NCBI RefSeq assembly: GCF_000090795.2
Contig: NW_003546257.1
Span: 25,705 to 89,704, forward strand
DNA: 64,000 nucleotides
Direction: 5' to 3'
DNA from: Amphimedon queenslandica
Taxonomy: Eukaryota; Porifera; Demospongiae; Haplosclerida; Niphatidae
The translations under genes were made by a program, and so were the position numbers. Within the stretch, counting starts at the first letter, position 1. Every line of letters begins with the position of its first letter. Below, piece after piece: positions 26,353-39,130 of the stretch. Under the pieces are notes generated by a model. That model was not told where the DNA came from. It saw only the letters and a program-made list of their open reading frames with translations, and did no database searches.

Positions 26353-28098
26353 TTAATAATAAAGAGCTCGTTTTAAGTAAATCTCAAACATACAAACAAC
26401 AAAAAGGATATAGTAAACAAATTATTAGTATTACAGTCACTGTGACACAACATAGAGCAAACACATAAACACACACAAAGACAATGATGGACACGCTAAG
26501 CTAATAACAGAATCCACTCAACACACAACACTGAAATCAAAACAATCACCAAATTTCATAATGCAAGGAAACAGAACATACACTATATACTGTATACTGT
26601 ATGCATTCATTTATGTACATTAATAATACAACATGTAGCAGAGAGAGAGAGTGTGTGTGTGTGTAGTGTATTGAATTAAACAGCTATGCAATGTAAACCC
26701 AGTGACAGTTAACTTAATTTATATAATTGTTTCAAAGTAACAGTGTCATCACATGCTACGTAAGCTATAGCTGATACTATTAATAATACTATAACTGAAC
26801 TGTGCTGCAGTGAACACTTTAAGTACTGTACTACTACTGTATAATCAATACCTGAGGCAGTGTATAATGGCTCTTATATGGTGTTAAATTATCCATTAAA
26901 TAAATAAAAGAATTGAGCATAGAATTTGTTAAAATAATTATGTAACTAAACAATAATAATAATACATACATGGTATACAGTATACATGTATGTGCATCTG
27001 AGATAAAAATTGACAAGTAAATATACATGTACATGTATTATATATATACATGTATATATAACCAAGAGTACATAATACCTAATACATAATACCTAATATG
27101 TACTCTTGATATAACATATGTAACCAATTATTACTGTTGTACATGTACATCAATATAGTATCATTAATGTACATCATTACAAGGAACCTATGGGCATGTA
27201 ATTCGACTCTTAATGGAATGCTGAAGTGTAGTACATACATACCGCATATTAAAATCAAATGATAATTAATATCAACAGCTCCCATCCCATTCTTTGATAA
27301 TAACCTATGATCATCGAATGAGGTTACTGTTGCTGACAAAACATGGAAGACATCTCACTGGATAAGAATGAAACACAGCCAATCCTACACACACACACAC
27401 ACACATTCTATGCAATAAGAGATGGAGTTTTATTTCGATAATTATAAGAAGTGCGACATACAATAATTAAAAATTTTACTATTATTACAAAAAGGAGAAA
27501 TGAGGTACATGCACTAAATTAATAGCCAATACTTAACACTTATCAATCTTAGCATCATGACATCACTAGTATAATAGTATTAATATTCAGTAAATGCTAT
27601 GTGAGCCATTACTAATCGGAATGATCTAACTACCATCATAATGTATATGGCCTGTATTAATGTACTGAATAATGTACTGTAATGACTAAGTCATTGGACT
27701 CAATCGTTTCTTAGTATCAAGATCAAGTCATTATAGATATAATATATTGTATTTATATAATGTCAAGTTAATGTAATTGAGTTTAAAGGAATGGGCTAAT
27801 GGTTTCTGACAATATTGTTTGCATTCCAACACTGGACTAACATTATATGAATTAGGGTCTGTGGCACCATGTACGTGTGAATGGGACACATTCTTGTGTT
27901 AACAGAATGAGATCAGTCAGGAAACTAGTGTTAACAATAATCGTACAGCCAGTGAGTTAATCCAAATTTGATCGGAATGAGTTCAAATTTGAAACAAAAA
28001 AAAAAGAAAATGCATACTGGTCAAAATTGTCCAATTTTATTATTAAATTTTACAATAAATAATATTAATTATTTATCAACAGTAAGATGATGATGATG

Positions 28099-28140
<42 letters not shown>

Positions 28141-28636
28141 GTATACATGTATGTACTTACTTTGATCTCAACATGTTTCTTTTTTAGGTTGAGCCTAATC
28201 TGAAGCTTCAGATGCTCAACAATTGGCGTGAATATCTTCATCCACTGATCCTTCAACGGACTAAATCTGTGAGGTGGGACAGGTATGCTACGAAATTCTG
28301 GTTTAACACCCTGAGATGGGAGTTTTAAAAATTAAAATCAATATCAAATCAATATCAAATAAATTAGAATTACTAATAATATCTTTAGCCCATATGGTTA
28401 TCTAACAGTAATACAGTTACTGTCTTACTAGAACAGACGAGGCATCAATGGGAGGGAAAGAAGGTCGTTTTGTTTCAGTCCCTACTCCTTCTAATTCCAT
28501 TTCCGTCTTCTTTCTTTTTCTTTTTGACCTAACCTCTTCAAATGCACCAGCTTCAGAACTAGTAGGCTCTAATAGTATCATTATAAATGAGTAAAAACAG
28601 TACAAACTATTAATTACCTTCCAAAGAGGTCGCCAT
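13119..28636 (-). CDS. PNO1: PNO1 (Partner of NOB1), KH-domain 40S ribosome-assembly factor
   Basis: Binds pre-18S rRNA and NOB1 during cytoplasmic 40S maturation. Exon 1 (ATG 28636) reads MATSLE. Then [20 protein letters not shown]...[11 protein letters not shown] (~28430-28575), [20 protein letters not shown] and [20 protein letters not shown] (~28160-28310), [20 protein letters not shown] (~26210-26300), [20 protein letters not shown] (~25785-25845) and [20 protein letters not shown]...[13 protein letters not shown] (25606-~25730). The next exon is 17286-17356, [18 protein letters not shown]..., and the last is 13119-13186, [20 protein letters not shown]. Reading phase is kept across both distant junctions (AG|C and G|GC). 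All domains expected from human PNO1 are present, including the KH GxxG loop (AGTGGKT). The two last introns are exceptionally long for this locus. Head-to-head with KAT5, 92 bp between ATGs. Confidence 0.93.
13187..17285 (-). other. PNO1 last intron, 4.1 kb
   Basis: No other gene is visible. The stretch is AT-rich with many TACATGTACA-like palindromic words, GA/CT-rich tracts (~15700-15750) and a local 67/63-bp tandem duplication (15977-16106). Reading frames here are short and lack family matches. Confidence 0.7.
15977..16106. repeat. Local tandem duplication (two copies of ~65 bp)
   Basis: Copy 1 at 15977-16043 and copy 2 at 16044-16106, both starting ACAGAAAAAGAATATTAGAG and ending CTATAACTGCTGTCA. 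They differ by a short insertion/deletion (TTAG) and a few substitutions. Lies in the PNO1 intron. Confidence 0.9.
17360..17485. repeat. GA/GGA-rich simple repeat at PNO1 acceptor
   Basis: Purine-rich on +, pyrimidine-rich on the gene strand, directly upstream of the acceptor of the PNO1 exon 17286-17356. It probably acts as an oversized polypyrimidine tract. Confidence 0.9.
21228..21720. repeat. Diverged ~180-bp repeat, about three tandem copies
   Basis: Units begin near 21228, 21406 and 21591. They share GAAGTCGGAATCAGCTCAAA, ATAAGGACATCAATATG, GGGTGATTTC and CCATGG, then a reduced form of the palindrome (CTATAGTACAGGGA). Same layout as the CCCTGTACTATAGTACAGGG family but a separate subfamily. 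Confidence 0.8.
25135..25173. repeat. (AG)n microsatellite
   Basis: Pure AG run of about 39 bp inside the large PNO1 intron. Confidence 0.95.
26310..26352. repeat. (AAT)n microsatellite
   Basis: AAT run of about 14 units just upstream, on the gene strand, of the PNO1 KADFVKAF exon. Confidence 0.95.
28092..28141. repeat. (GAT)/(AAT)n microsatellite
   Basis: ATG/ATA trinucleotide run in a PNO1 intron next to the exon encoding the [12 protein letters not shown] segment. It yields a spurious poly-Ile frame. Confidence 0.9.
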
Positions 28637-28728
28637 ATTTACCCACGTGTGCAAGAGGTGTGGTTTATGTCATCACGTGAATTACAAAGGGCGTGGCTAC
28701 TTAAATTTAAGCCCCTCCTATTTTAAAA
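28637..28728. promoter_or_regulatory. Bidirectional PNO1/KAT5 promoter
   Basis: 92 bp separate the two start codons. The interval holds CCACGTGTG (~28643-28651), AGGTGTGGTT (~28656), TCACGTGA (~28672-28679) and GGGCGTGGC (28689-28697). Both ATGs are in an A-rich ATGGCG context (AAATATGGCGACC for PNO1, AAAAATGGCGTC for KAT5). The factors bound are inferred only: E-box and KLF/Sp-like. Confidence 0.55.
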
Positions 28729-31064
<2,336 letters not shown>

Positions 31065-31323
31065 CTGAAAGAGAGTCATAACTCCCAGTAGCCATTTGCT
31101 TTTAACTTATATAGCTAAAAGTGGCTTTTTACTTTCATATACCAAATTGTTATTTAACAATAATAATAATAATAATGATTTTATTGACAATAATAATGAT
31201 TTTAAGCAAAGCAAAGCAATAATGATTCTACAATAAGCACTATCACTGCAGCAAGTTTTATCATTGAAATTTCAAAAAATGTCATGCTCGCCCCCCTCAA
31301 TGTTTAAATTCGCCTGGCTAATT

Positions 31324-32410
31324 CTATAGTTTAGCTGTAGCTGTTTGTATATATGCTTGCTGGACTGCAGTAGCTACCAATTCACCATCCTTACTATATA
31401 CTCTGAAAAATAAAAAAATAAAGCATTAATTTATAAAACGGTACATTTCATTAATTCTACCTCAATGTGTTAAGACTTGTATGAGAATTAGAGGATAAGC
31501 AACAGGCGTCGTAAAGATACCAATCATTAGCGTCAATCTTGTAAGGAGAGTCACTGAACCATACACTGTGATCCAGTGATGTATAGAATGTGAATTTAAC
31601 GTCCGGGAATTGTGGGAGGATTTGTGACGATAATATTGTATCTGATTCGTATAATATCCAAATTCTGTTGTCATTTTGATCTTGAGATGTGACAGCCTTC
31701 TTTGGTTTAATCCACGCGCAGCTCCTATTGAAACACAAAGTAAGTGGAATGCAATCTTTGAGCTGGAAAACAGGATTTACCCCCCCCCCCCACTATAAAT
31801 ATACAAGAATGACTCTGATGACTGTGGTCATGGACTAGATACATTCCTTACCTTGGTACCTTTGGTAAAGTTGGTAAAGTAGGTAGACCTGCTTCGTTTT
31901 TATGTGGCCATAATAACTTGACAATGATAGGATACGACTCATGATTTTTACTCAAGATATAATCAGGATGATCTGGTCCAGGAATTGATGGCTTTTCTTG
32001 ATTATTGTAAATCAGCTTTCCAGTTTGACTGTCTCCAGTGGCTGATTTGAATGACACTAAACAAGTAAAAACTAATTTCCCTTCTTGTACTGCTGATACA
32101 CTGCGATGAGAGAATAGGGCACCATCCTTCTTATTGTACACCTTATACGTGACACTAGTTAGTGGTCTAACTGGTCTTACAAATGAAGATTGGACTGAAT
32201 TGATAACTTTATCAGATGCAGACTCTTGGCTCAATGTCAGCAGTGCTGCTTTAATTGCTACAGAGACTGTGTGACCGCCATAGACTGATGGTCGAGATCT
32301 TGATGGAGGTATGTTCTCATATAAATCCGGACCAATGACTATAAAAACCAATAGAGTTAGATTTTTAGTAAAAAAAAATCATTACCTTCCAAACTTAAGG
32401 CATCATCCAT
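31324..32410 (-). CDS. ACOT8: ACOT8-like peroxisomal acyl-CoA thioesterase, copy a
   Basis: Hydrolyses acyl-CoA to free acid and CoA in peroxisomes. Start at 32410 (MDDALSLE, then an intron into VIGPDLYENIPPS). The first hotdog domain shows VYGGHTVSVAIKAALLTLS, SSFVRPVRP, VTYKVYNKKDGALFSHRSVS and EGKLVFTCLVSFK. The second holds the catalytic-Asp motif TSLDHSVWFSD, LYDACCLSSNSHTS, and DGELVATAVQQA with the catalytic Gln. The C-terminus is AKL, a PTS1-type peroxisomal signal. Exons at ~31324-31403, ~31462-31725, ~31855-32340 and 32410. Tandem with a second copy 83 bp upstream. TesB/ACOT8 family is clear; one-to-one orthology with human ACOT8 is not proven because the sequence is divergent. Confidence 0.82.
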
Positions 32411-32493
32411 GATAAGGGCGAGGTTTTAATAAGGTTTATAAACTTTAATTATCTTGATCTAAAACTAAAAAATATCATCATCGTTTAGTTTTT

Positions 32494-33602
32494 TTATAAT
32501 TTTGAAAATATGAAGCATCCTTGTTGCACAGCAGTAGCGACAAGAGCACCATCCTTCTGAAATATTCTACAAAACAATAAATAAATAATGACTACAATAG
32601 AGTGTTTTAAAATTACTTTGACATGCATAACAATGTTGCATTGCTTGCCCATTTTGTTGCAGATAGAAGCTTCATATCAAAGAGGTGCCATTGATCAATG
32701 TTAACATCAGTATCCTCAAACCACAGGCTAACATTAAGTGTTGCAAATTTATCCCATGACAAATATGGATCGGCAATTTCTATCAATCTTCCAAATTCAT
32801 AGTCGGATGCAAGAAGTATAGCAAGACGATTATTATTTTGATTAGTTTCGTAGCTTGGAACTCTTTGTACTGGTTGCTTTGATTTCATCCATACAGGTAG
32901 CCTATTATTAAAAGACGAACATTGTGTGTAAATTTAGCTGTCAGTGGTATTTTCAAACCACCTCATCCCTGATATAAAGCTAACCTGGCTCTCATAGGTA
33001 CTGGGGAAACAGCTCCTGGATCTTTTGGGTCCCAATCTTTTCTACGCCATTCACTTGGAGAGGCAAAATAAACTTGAAATGGAAAATTTTTTAAGTCATG
33101 AAATCTTATTTGTTCAGGAGACAAACATTCGGGATGACCTGGTCCAGGAACTGATGGCTTTTCTTGATTATTGTAAATTACCTTTCCAGTTTGATTATTT
33201 CCTGTGACTGACTTGAATGACACAAAACAAGTAAAAACTAATTTCCCTTCTTGTAGTGCTGATACACTGCGATGAGAGAATAGGGCACCATCCTTCTTAT
33301 TGTACACCTTATACGTGACACTAGCAGCAACTTTAACAGGTCTAATGAACGAGGAATGGACTGCATCAATGAGTCTAACCAGTTTACGATCACTAGAGGA
33401 ATGGCTCAATGTCAGAGCTGCAGCTTTGACTGCCAAGGAAAGGATGTGACCACCAAACACAATTCCAGTAAATCCGGGTAAATGAGTAGACCCAATGGAT
33501 TCAAATGCATCATTACCTAGCTCTGAATGCTATTTAATATCAGCAATAAATAAAGAGAGACTTACCACGGAGGATAAAAGAAACCTCTGACAACCTCTCC
33601 AT
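32494..33602 (-). CDS. ACOT8: ACOT8-like protein, copy b, catalytic Asp replaced
   Basis: Tandem paralogue of the neighbouring thioesterase. Start at 33602, MERLSEVSFILR, followed by a 43-nt intron that joins R|ELGNDAFESIG. First hotdog: FTGIVFGGHILSLAVKAA, SSFIRPVK and VTYKVYNKKDGALFSHRSVS. From VTYKVYNKK to EGKLVFTC the two copies are nearly identical in protein and DNA (compare 32055-32160 with 33215-33325), suggesting recent duplication or gene conversion. In the second hotdog the SLDHSVWF motif of copy a reads TLNVSLWF, so the catalytic Asp is Asn and the next His is Val; the Gln in DGALVATAVQQG remains. The C-terminus is SKL, a canonical PTS1. It may be inactive, altered in specificity, or a regulatory partner. 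Confidence 0.82.
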
Positions 33603-33652
33603 GATTATGGGTGGAGTGTAAATCTAATTATTTTTACAATAAATTGCTGTCA

Positions 33653-35721
33653 TTACTCATTATACAGATCTTTTTTATCAAAGTCATGCATTCTAAATAC
33701 TTCAAAATGATGATTAATGTTAGTTCTGCAGTGAATCTTTACCCTAGACCCTATCCCGCCTGCAAAAGGATCCGGATGAATGTAAAAAACTCTTCCTATC
33801 CTTGAATGAACAAGAGCCATTGAGCACCTACAACAGATACATTGGTATCATCATTATTTCATTGCAGCAATCAACTCACATAATACATGGCTCATGTGTG
33901 GTATAGAGGTCATACTTTGTACATAAATAACTTTCAATTTTGCTTCTTTTTTCAACAGGAGCTCCAGACTCTTGCTCTACAGCAGTACCATCAATATCTA
34001 CTGATATTCTTCTTTTATCATCACTAGTTCTATTCACAGCTGCAGGTTCATTCCAGGCTCCACCTCCTTGTAGTCTTGCAACCTCATCAATGCATTTCAT
34101 GACTGCATGTTGGAGAGGGTGCCATTTTGTATTAGTATAGCCTCTAGCAAGTATGATATCCTGTTCAGGATCAACGATAAGTCCACCTATAGTAGGTATC
34201 ATTATTTTCATCAGACATTCAGACATTTGGTAATATTACATGAATACTAGCGCATAATAATTGTAGTTTTTCTAATATATCATACATGCAACATGTTTGA
34301 ACTCATTTTGATCAAAATTTAATTTTTACAAATTTTTAAAGTTGCTCCAAAATCAGGCCAAAATCCCTGTACTATAGTACAGGGATTTTGGCCAAATTTT
34401 GCCAAAAATGAAAAGGAGAAAAATTTCAATTTTTATATTTTTTCCTGATGCATACAAAAGTTTTTATGTTATGTAGAAAATTTGAGCTCATTTCGATTAA
34501 AATTGGATTTTTTATGAATTTTTAAAATTACTCCAAAATCAGGCCAAAGTCCCTGTACTATAGTACAGGGTCATTGGCCAAATTTCGCCAAAAATGAAAA
34601 AATGAAAATTCTCAATTTTTATAATTTTTTCTGATACATATACATGTTTTTATTCTGTGTTTTAAATTTGAGTTGACTCCGATAAAATTTGAATTTTTAC
34701 GAATTTTTAGATTCCTTAAAAAACTACAGGATTATTAAAAATGGCTAAAAACAAGAGTAATATGTACTCTTGCTAAAAAAGAATTCTTCATTTTATTATT
34801 ACATATACATGTCCTTATAATGTTATCAGCTTGATTTCTATTTTTAAAGTTGCCTTATTTGTCAAGATTTAAACATCGTTAATACATAACTATATGATCC
34901 TTTTTCTAATGTCCATTATCACATACCTGCTGGTGACATAATCTTTGTTGCTTCATCTTGAGCAAGTTTCATGTAGCATTTATGTCTTTCTATTTCTTCT
35001 GACGTAAACATTAATCCAGCCACATATTTCTCTAACCTTGTGCAAAAAATTTTTATTAGCAATAAATCAAACAATTATTACTTTTTATCTTCAAAAAAGT
35101 GGCAATTCCAGAATTTTTGAGACTCAATAAATTGCTTTCGAGTAAGTGGTTTTTTAAGAGGAACCTGAATAGTATAAATTTGTGTGATGCCTTCAATAAA
35201 AAGCATGGAATCTTCATTATCTTCTACCCTTTTTATAAGTACATGTAATTCTGTAAAAATAAAAGCCAAAAATGCAAAAAAGAATAAAAAAATAAAAGCC
35301 AAAAATGCAAAAAAAAAAAAAAAGAATAAAAAGATAAGGTGTTCCCATACCGGGAGTCGAACCCGGGCCGCCTGGGTGAAAACCAGGAATCCTAACCGCT
35401 AGACCATATGGGATACAACTAAAAGCGAACTGACTTACCATCATTAAATTGTTTGACTCGTTTCAAATGCAAATAATTTGACATTGGATGTGAAATTGCT
35501 AATTTTCTGAATGAAAAACATTACAATTAGGCTCTACCTACCACAAACACTGATTATTTACTTTATAATTTGTGCAGCTTCCTTTTTATCAGCAATTAAA
35601 CCACAACTAAACCAGCCTGTGTACAAATAAATTAAAAATAAGCAAAAAATCAACTAGACCCACACAACTCAATATCTTTGTAATAATCATCGTGAAGCAC
35701 AGCCTCAAACTTGCCTTCCAT
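33653..35721 (-). CDS. ADAT3: ADAT3, non-catalytic subunit of tRNA A34 deaminase
   Basis: Partners ADAT2 to convert A34 to inosine in tRNA anticodons. Start at 35721 (MEGKFEAVLHDDYYKDIE). Then LAISHPMSNYLHLKRVKQFN (~35439-35500), ELHVLIKRVEDNEDS...KKPLTRKQFIESQKFWNCHF (35086-35250) and YVAGLMFTSEEIERHKCYMK (~34925-35040). The deaminase domain begins GGLIVDPEQDIILARGY (~34180) with WHPLQHAVMKCIDEVARLQG. HAV replaces the catalytic HAE, as in ADAT3 generally, so this subunit is pseudo-catalytic. CTKYDLYTTHEPC and CSMALVHSRIGRVFY supply the zinc Cys pair (PCxxC across a splice), ending FRMHDFDKKDLYNE. Intron 35251-35438 contains a tRNA gene; the intron at ~34190-34925 contains two ~180-bp repeats. 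Head-to-head with the MOSC gene, 52 bp between ATGs. Confidence 0.9.
34300..34720. repeat. ~180-bp palindrome-bearing repeat, two units (ADAT3 intron)
   Basis: Opposite orientation to the METTL4 array. Perfect palindromes CCCTGTACTATAGTACAGGG at 34365-34384 and 34551-34570, spaced 186 bp. Confidence 0.9.
35309..35323 (-). terminator. Pol III oligo-T terminator of tRNA-Glu
   Basis: A run of 15 T on the minus strand, starting about 19 nt past the tRNA 3' end. It also extends the pyrimidine-rich part of the host ADAT3 intron. Confidence 0.7.
35342..35413 (-). tRNA. tRNA-Glu (anticodon UUC)
   Basis: 72-nt cloverleaf on the minus strand. The acceptor stem TCCCATA pairs with TATGGGA, followed by discriminator A. 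The A box is in TGGTCTAGCGGTTAGGATTC. The anticodon arm is CCTGG-TTTTCAC-CCAGG with TTC at 34-36. The B box is GGTTCGACTCC within a CCGGG/CCCGG stem. No intron. It lies wholly within an ADAT3 intron on the same strand, about 25 nt after the donor. Confidence 0.97.
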
Positions 35722-35773
35722 TATTCCCTATGATAATTTGGTGGTAGGCTGGTAGCCACACCTATAGAAAAAC

Positions 35774-37612
35774 ATGTCATCACTGAGTAAGCAGTCTTGG
35801 ATAATAATTGGAACAGTTGCTGCTGTAGGAGCTGCAGGATTAGCTGCTGTAACCTACTGGTACTGCTCCAGGAGGAAGAGAAGCAGAGCAAGTCGACCTG
35901 AAGATTTTACAATGCCTGTGGCCATTGTGGAGCAATTGTGGTTGTATCCATTGAAGTCTGCTCACAGATTGGAAGTGAATGAGATTGAATGTCTTGCCAG
36001 AGGCTTTAAGAATGACAGGTATAGCAGTAAAGTACAACTACAATCTATAGATCTATAATGGCTATGATTTGTTAAATTAGTTGGCCCAATTTTGGAGCAA
36101 CTTTAAAAATTTAAAAAAAATCTAATTTTGATTGGAATGAGCTCAAACTACTTACAAAATGTATGTGTATCAGAAAAATTATAAAAATGGAAAATTCTCA
36201 CCTTTTCATTTTTGCCTAAATTTGGCCCAAGACGCTGTACTATAACCCATTGTTTTTGGTTATAAAAATTACTACTATAAAATTTAGCTTGTAATGGCCC
36301 ACTATGCATATTTTTAATAATCATTATATTTCTCTCTGAATTTTTCTGCCCACCTATTATATTTATAGATGTTGGGTGGTGACGGATAAAGATGGCAGGA
36401 TAGTCTATCAGAGCAAGGCTCCAGTTTTAGCAACGGTACTTCCTTTGGTAGAAGAGAATGGAAAGAATCCAACACTGGTTCTTAATGCGCCTGGAATGGA
36501 AGCAATAACAATTGAACCACCATCAGCAGATAATCCTGCTCCAGTGTCTAGTGTCCAGTAAGTAACAATAATAAGTCAAACCTAACATGTGAATTGTAGA
36601 TTTAAAATTATCTTTAATATTTTAATGATGAATGCTCTTGTGAAATTTGTGTAAGCTTGTTCACACCTTATTAGCACCACAAGATAAAAACAAGGTGTAA
36701 ATTTAAGTTCCTCAATTTTTTCAACACAACATTAAAGCACAAATTTTGAAGCAAATTTTTGGAAAATGGCGGAGAAATAATGTATCATATTTTTAGATTG
36801 TTTAACATGACTGGTGAAGCGTATGATGTTGGTGATGCAGCTGCTGACTGGATATCTCGTCTAACTGGTATTGAGGGATGCAGGATTAAGTACATGTCAC
36901 CTGATCAAAAGCCAAGGAAACTAGTTGATCATCATAAATACTCTGATATCTGCCAGCCAAAAGATGAAGTATAATAATAATTATATTATTAGCAGAATTT
37001 ATTTTTATTAATAGTTTAGTTTATTTTATTATTTGTTATTTTTTTAGACTAGTTTTGCTCAGTTTGCTCCAGTTTTCATTGCTTCTCAGTCGTCTCTGAA
37101 CAAACTCAATGCCAAACTAGCTCAACCTGTTCCTATGACTCGTTTCAGGCCCAACATCATCATTTCTGGCTGTCCACCTCATGAAGAGGTTAGTCTGTAC
37201 CACTTTATTTTATATAATATTAATATACTTGTAGGATTGTTGGTCAGAGATTAAAATAGGAGACAGCTGCATACTTCGTGGAATAACACCAGGTCAAAGG
37301 TCAGTACAACATTATTAATGTATATTTATTTCTATAACAATTGACTATTATAAATGTCTTTGTATAATAATAGTAATATATTAATGATATTTTTTGTTTA
37401 GATGTGTAGTGACAACAGTAGATCAAGAGTTAGGAGTCAAGTCTTCTGATGGAGAGCCATTGAAAACCCTCCGTACATACAGGAGCTATGAGCAAGTGTA
37501 TGGAGTAGAGAACAGCCGCTATGCAGGAGGTGGCCCTCTGTTTGGAGCTGACTATGGTATCATTGCACCTGGTAACATTAAAGTTGGTGATAGAGTGTAC
37601 ATTAAGCAATAA
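35774..37612 (+). CDS. MOSC-domain protein, mitochondrial amidoxime-reducing component (mARC) family
   Basis: Molybdenum-cofactor enzyme that reduces N-hydroxylated compounds at the outer mitochondrial membrane. Residues ~8-30 form a hydrophobic anchor (IIIGTVAAVGAAGLAAVTYW) followed by a basic stretch (RRKRSRASR), as in mARC. Then the MOSC N-terminal beta-barrel (AIVEQLWLYPLKSAHRLEVN; CWVVTDKDGRIVYQSKAP), the exon RLFNMTGEAYDVGDAAADWI, FAQFAPVFIASQSSLNKLN, MTRFRPNIIISG, and CWSEIKIGDSCILRGITPGQ. The Moco-ligand Cys is conserved in RCVVTTVDQELGV, and the end is IKVGDRVYIKQ. At least six exons. The intron at ~36060-36360 holds a decayed ~180-bp repeat. Shares a 52-bp divergent promoter with ADAT3. 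Confidence 0.9.
36065..36245. repeat. Decayed ~180-bp repeat unit (mARC intron)
   Basis: One unit with the family body (TTTTGGAGCAACTTTAAAAA, GATTGGAATGAGCTCAAAC, AAAATGGAAAATTCTC) and a degraded palindrome (GACGCTGTACTATA). Confidence 0.75.
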
Positions 37613-37772
37613 TTTGTGCAATAATTTATATTAAAAACAAATAAAAGAATAAGATTATTTAACTTAACAAAAATTATTAATAGTTATTAATGTTATGGCA
37701 AATGACAAAACTAACTACACTAAAATGTTGCTCAAACTAATTCCAATTAGTTTAGGACTGAGGGCATTAATC

Positions 37773-38582
37773 TTAAGATGTAGATGCAATCCTCTGTATA
37801 AATTCCTTATGGTTTTTTGACTCATTGAGAGGTTGATAGTACTCTTTTAAACGATTTGTTCCTTCTGTTACTTCTTTTACCTTTGCTTTTAGAGCTCGTT
37901 TGACTACTCCCCTATTTTCGCTAAGCTTTTTAAGCTTAGAATCAGATATATCTGTATAATTATGATCAATTTCTGCCATCAATGCTGCATTTACAGTTTT
38001 TAATGATTCTTCAATTTTCTGGAGATTAGATTTCATTTCTTCAATTGCTTTGAGTGCTCTCTCACAGTGCCCTGTAGTCAATCTACTTGTTAATCCTAAA
38101 GCAGCAGCTAGTGTTGCTCCTCCTGATGTAGGAATTGCTTTTCTTTCTTCAACTTGTTCTTTTTGTTTATCTAACTCTTTGGTGTTATTATCAATAAATG
38201 TTATAGATGCTTCAAAATTGCTTTGACATCTTTTCAACCTTTCTAATACTTCTTCAAGGTAGTCCTTGAACTCTTCTGCATTACCTTCCTCAATTGCTTT
38301 GATTGTGTATGGTTCTTCATCACATATGTACTTGGCAAGTAAGTGAACCTTGCTGACATAATCCTTTGCAATTATGAAAGATGAGTCGACTGCTTTTTGA
38401 GCTTCTTGAACGGCTTCAGTTACTTTTTGGTCATGTGGACCACTGCTGGTATTTTGAAACTCTAAAGTATCTGGGAGTGCTTGGATTGTAATTCTTAGTT
38501 ATGCAGTGACTTTTTCAGCAAGATTTTCAACTGAAATTTCCTCAATAGGCTTAAGTGAATCACACTGAAGTTGTAGATCCAT
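37773..38582 (-). pseudogene. Coiled-coil protein, paralogue of 39131-39964, with in-frame TAA
   Basis: From the ATG at 38582 the frame is open for 27 codons (MDLQLQCDSLKPIEEISVEN...), meets TAA at 38501-38499, then stays open for 241 codons to 37773. The region after the stop contains KVHLLAKYICDEEPYTIKAI, close to KVYYLAKYICDEEEYLIQAV in the neighbouring gene, then a long helical stretch with a Gly/Ala-rich middle (IPTSGGATLAAALGLTSRL) and a Lys/Glu-rich C-terminus. No in-frame ATG is available soon after the stop. It is therefore a pseudogene with one fresh nonsense change, a read-through gene (UAA followed by CUA), or a gene with an unseen 5' exon; a donor-like GAGTAAGCC at ~38610 and a TTTAG acceptor at ~38466 would splice the stop out. 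Function unknown. Confidence 0.6.
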
Positions 38583-39130
38583 GCCCAAAACAAGCAAAGT
38601 CAAGGCTTACTCTTAAAGTGGGTGGGAAAAATGATAAAACAGACAACACTAACCACATAGGTGTACTAAATAGTAGCAGGACTCGTGATATTAGCTCTAT
38701 TCTGCTTTTAAAGTTTGCTGCATAAGCAAGTATGATCTTCAGAGTAATTTGCTAATTGAGCAGAGTGACATATATGAAGAATGATGTCATGAATAATTAG
38801 TTTACCAACATCATGAGTAGTGGCTTGCTTAGCCGGGTCATATGACCAAATGGAATTTTAATAATTAATTTTATTGAAATAATTATAATAGCGGCTATTT
38901 TTTAATTTTATCAAAATTTTAATATCTAAATATTTTGTCTATTATTAATCTCAGCTTTTATAACTGCTACATGTTTATTTACATATTTCAACAATTTAAT
39001 TCATTACTGCTGAGTAAGTGCTCTTGTAATGATGACAAATGACTGACAAAGTTTATACAAAAACAATAATTATGACAATTGCATTCATTTCAGTTCAAAT
39101 AACATAAACTAACTAAATGCATATCACTGG

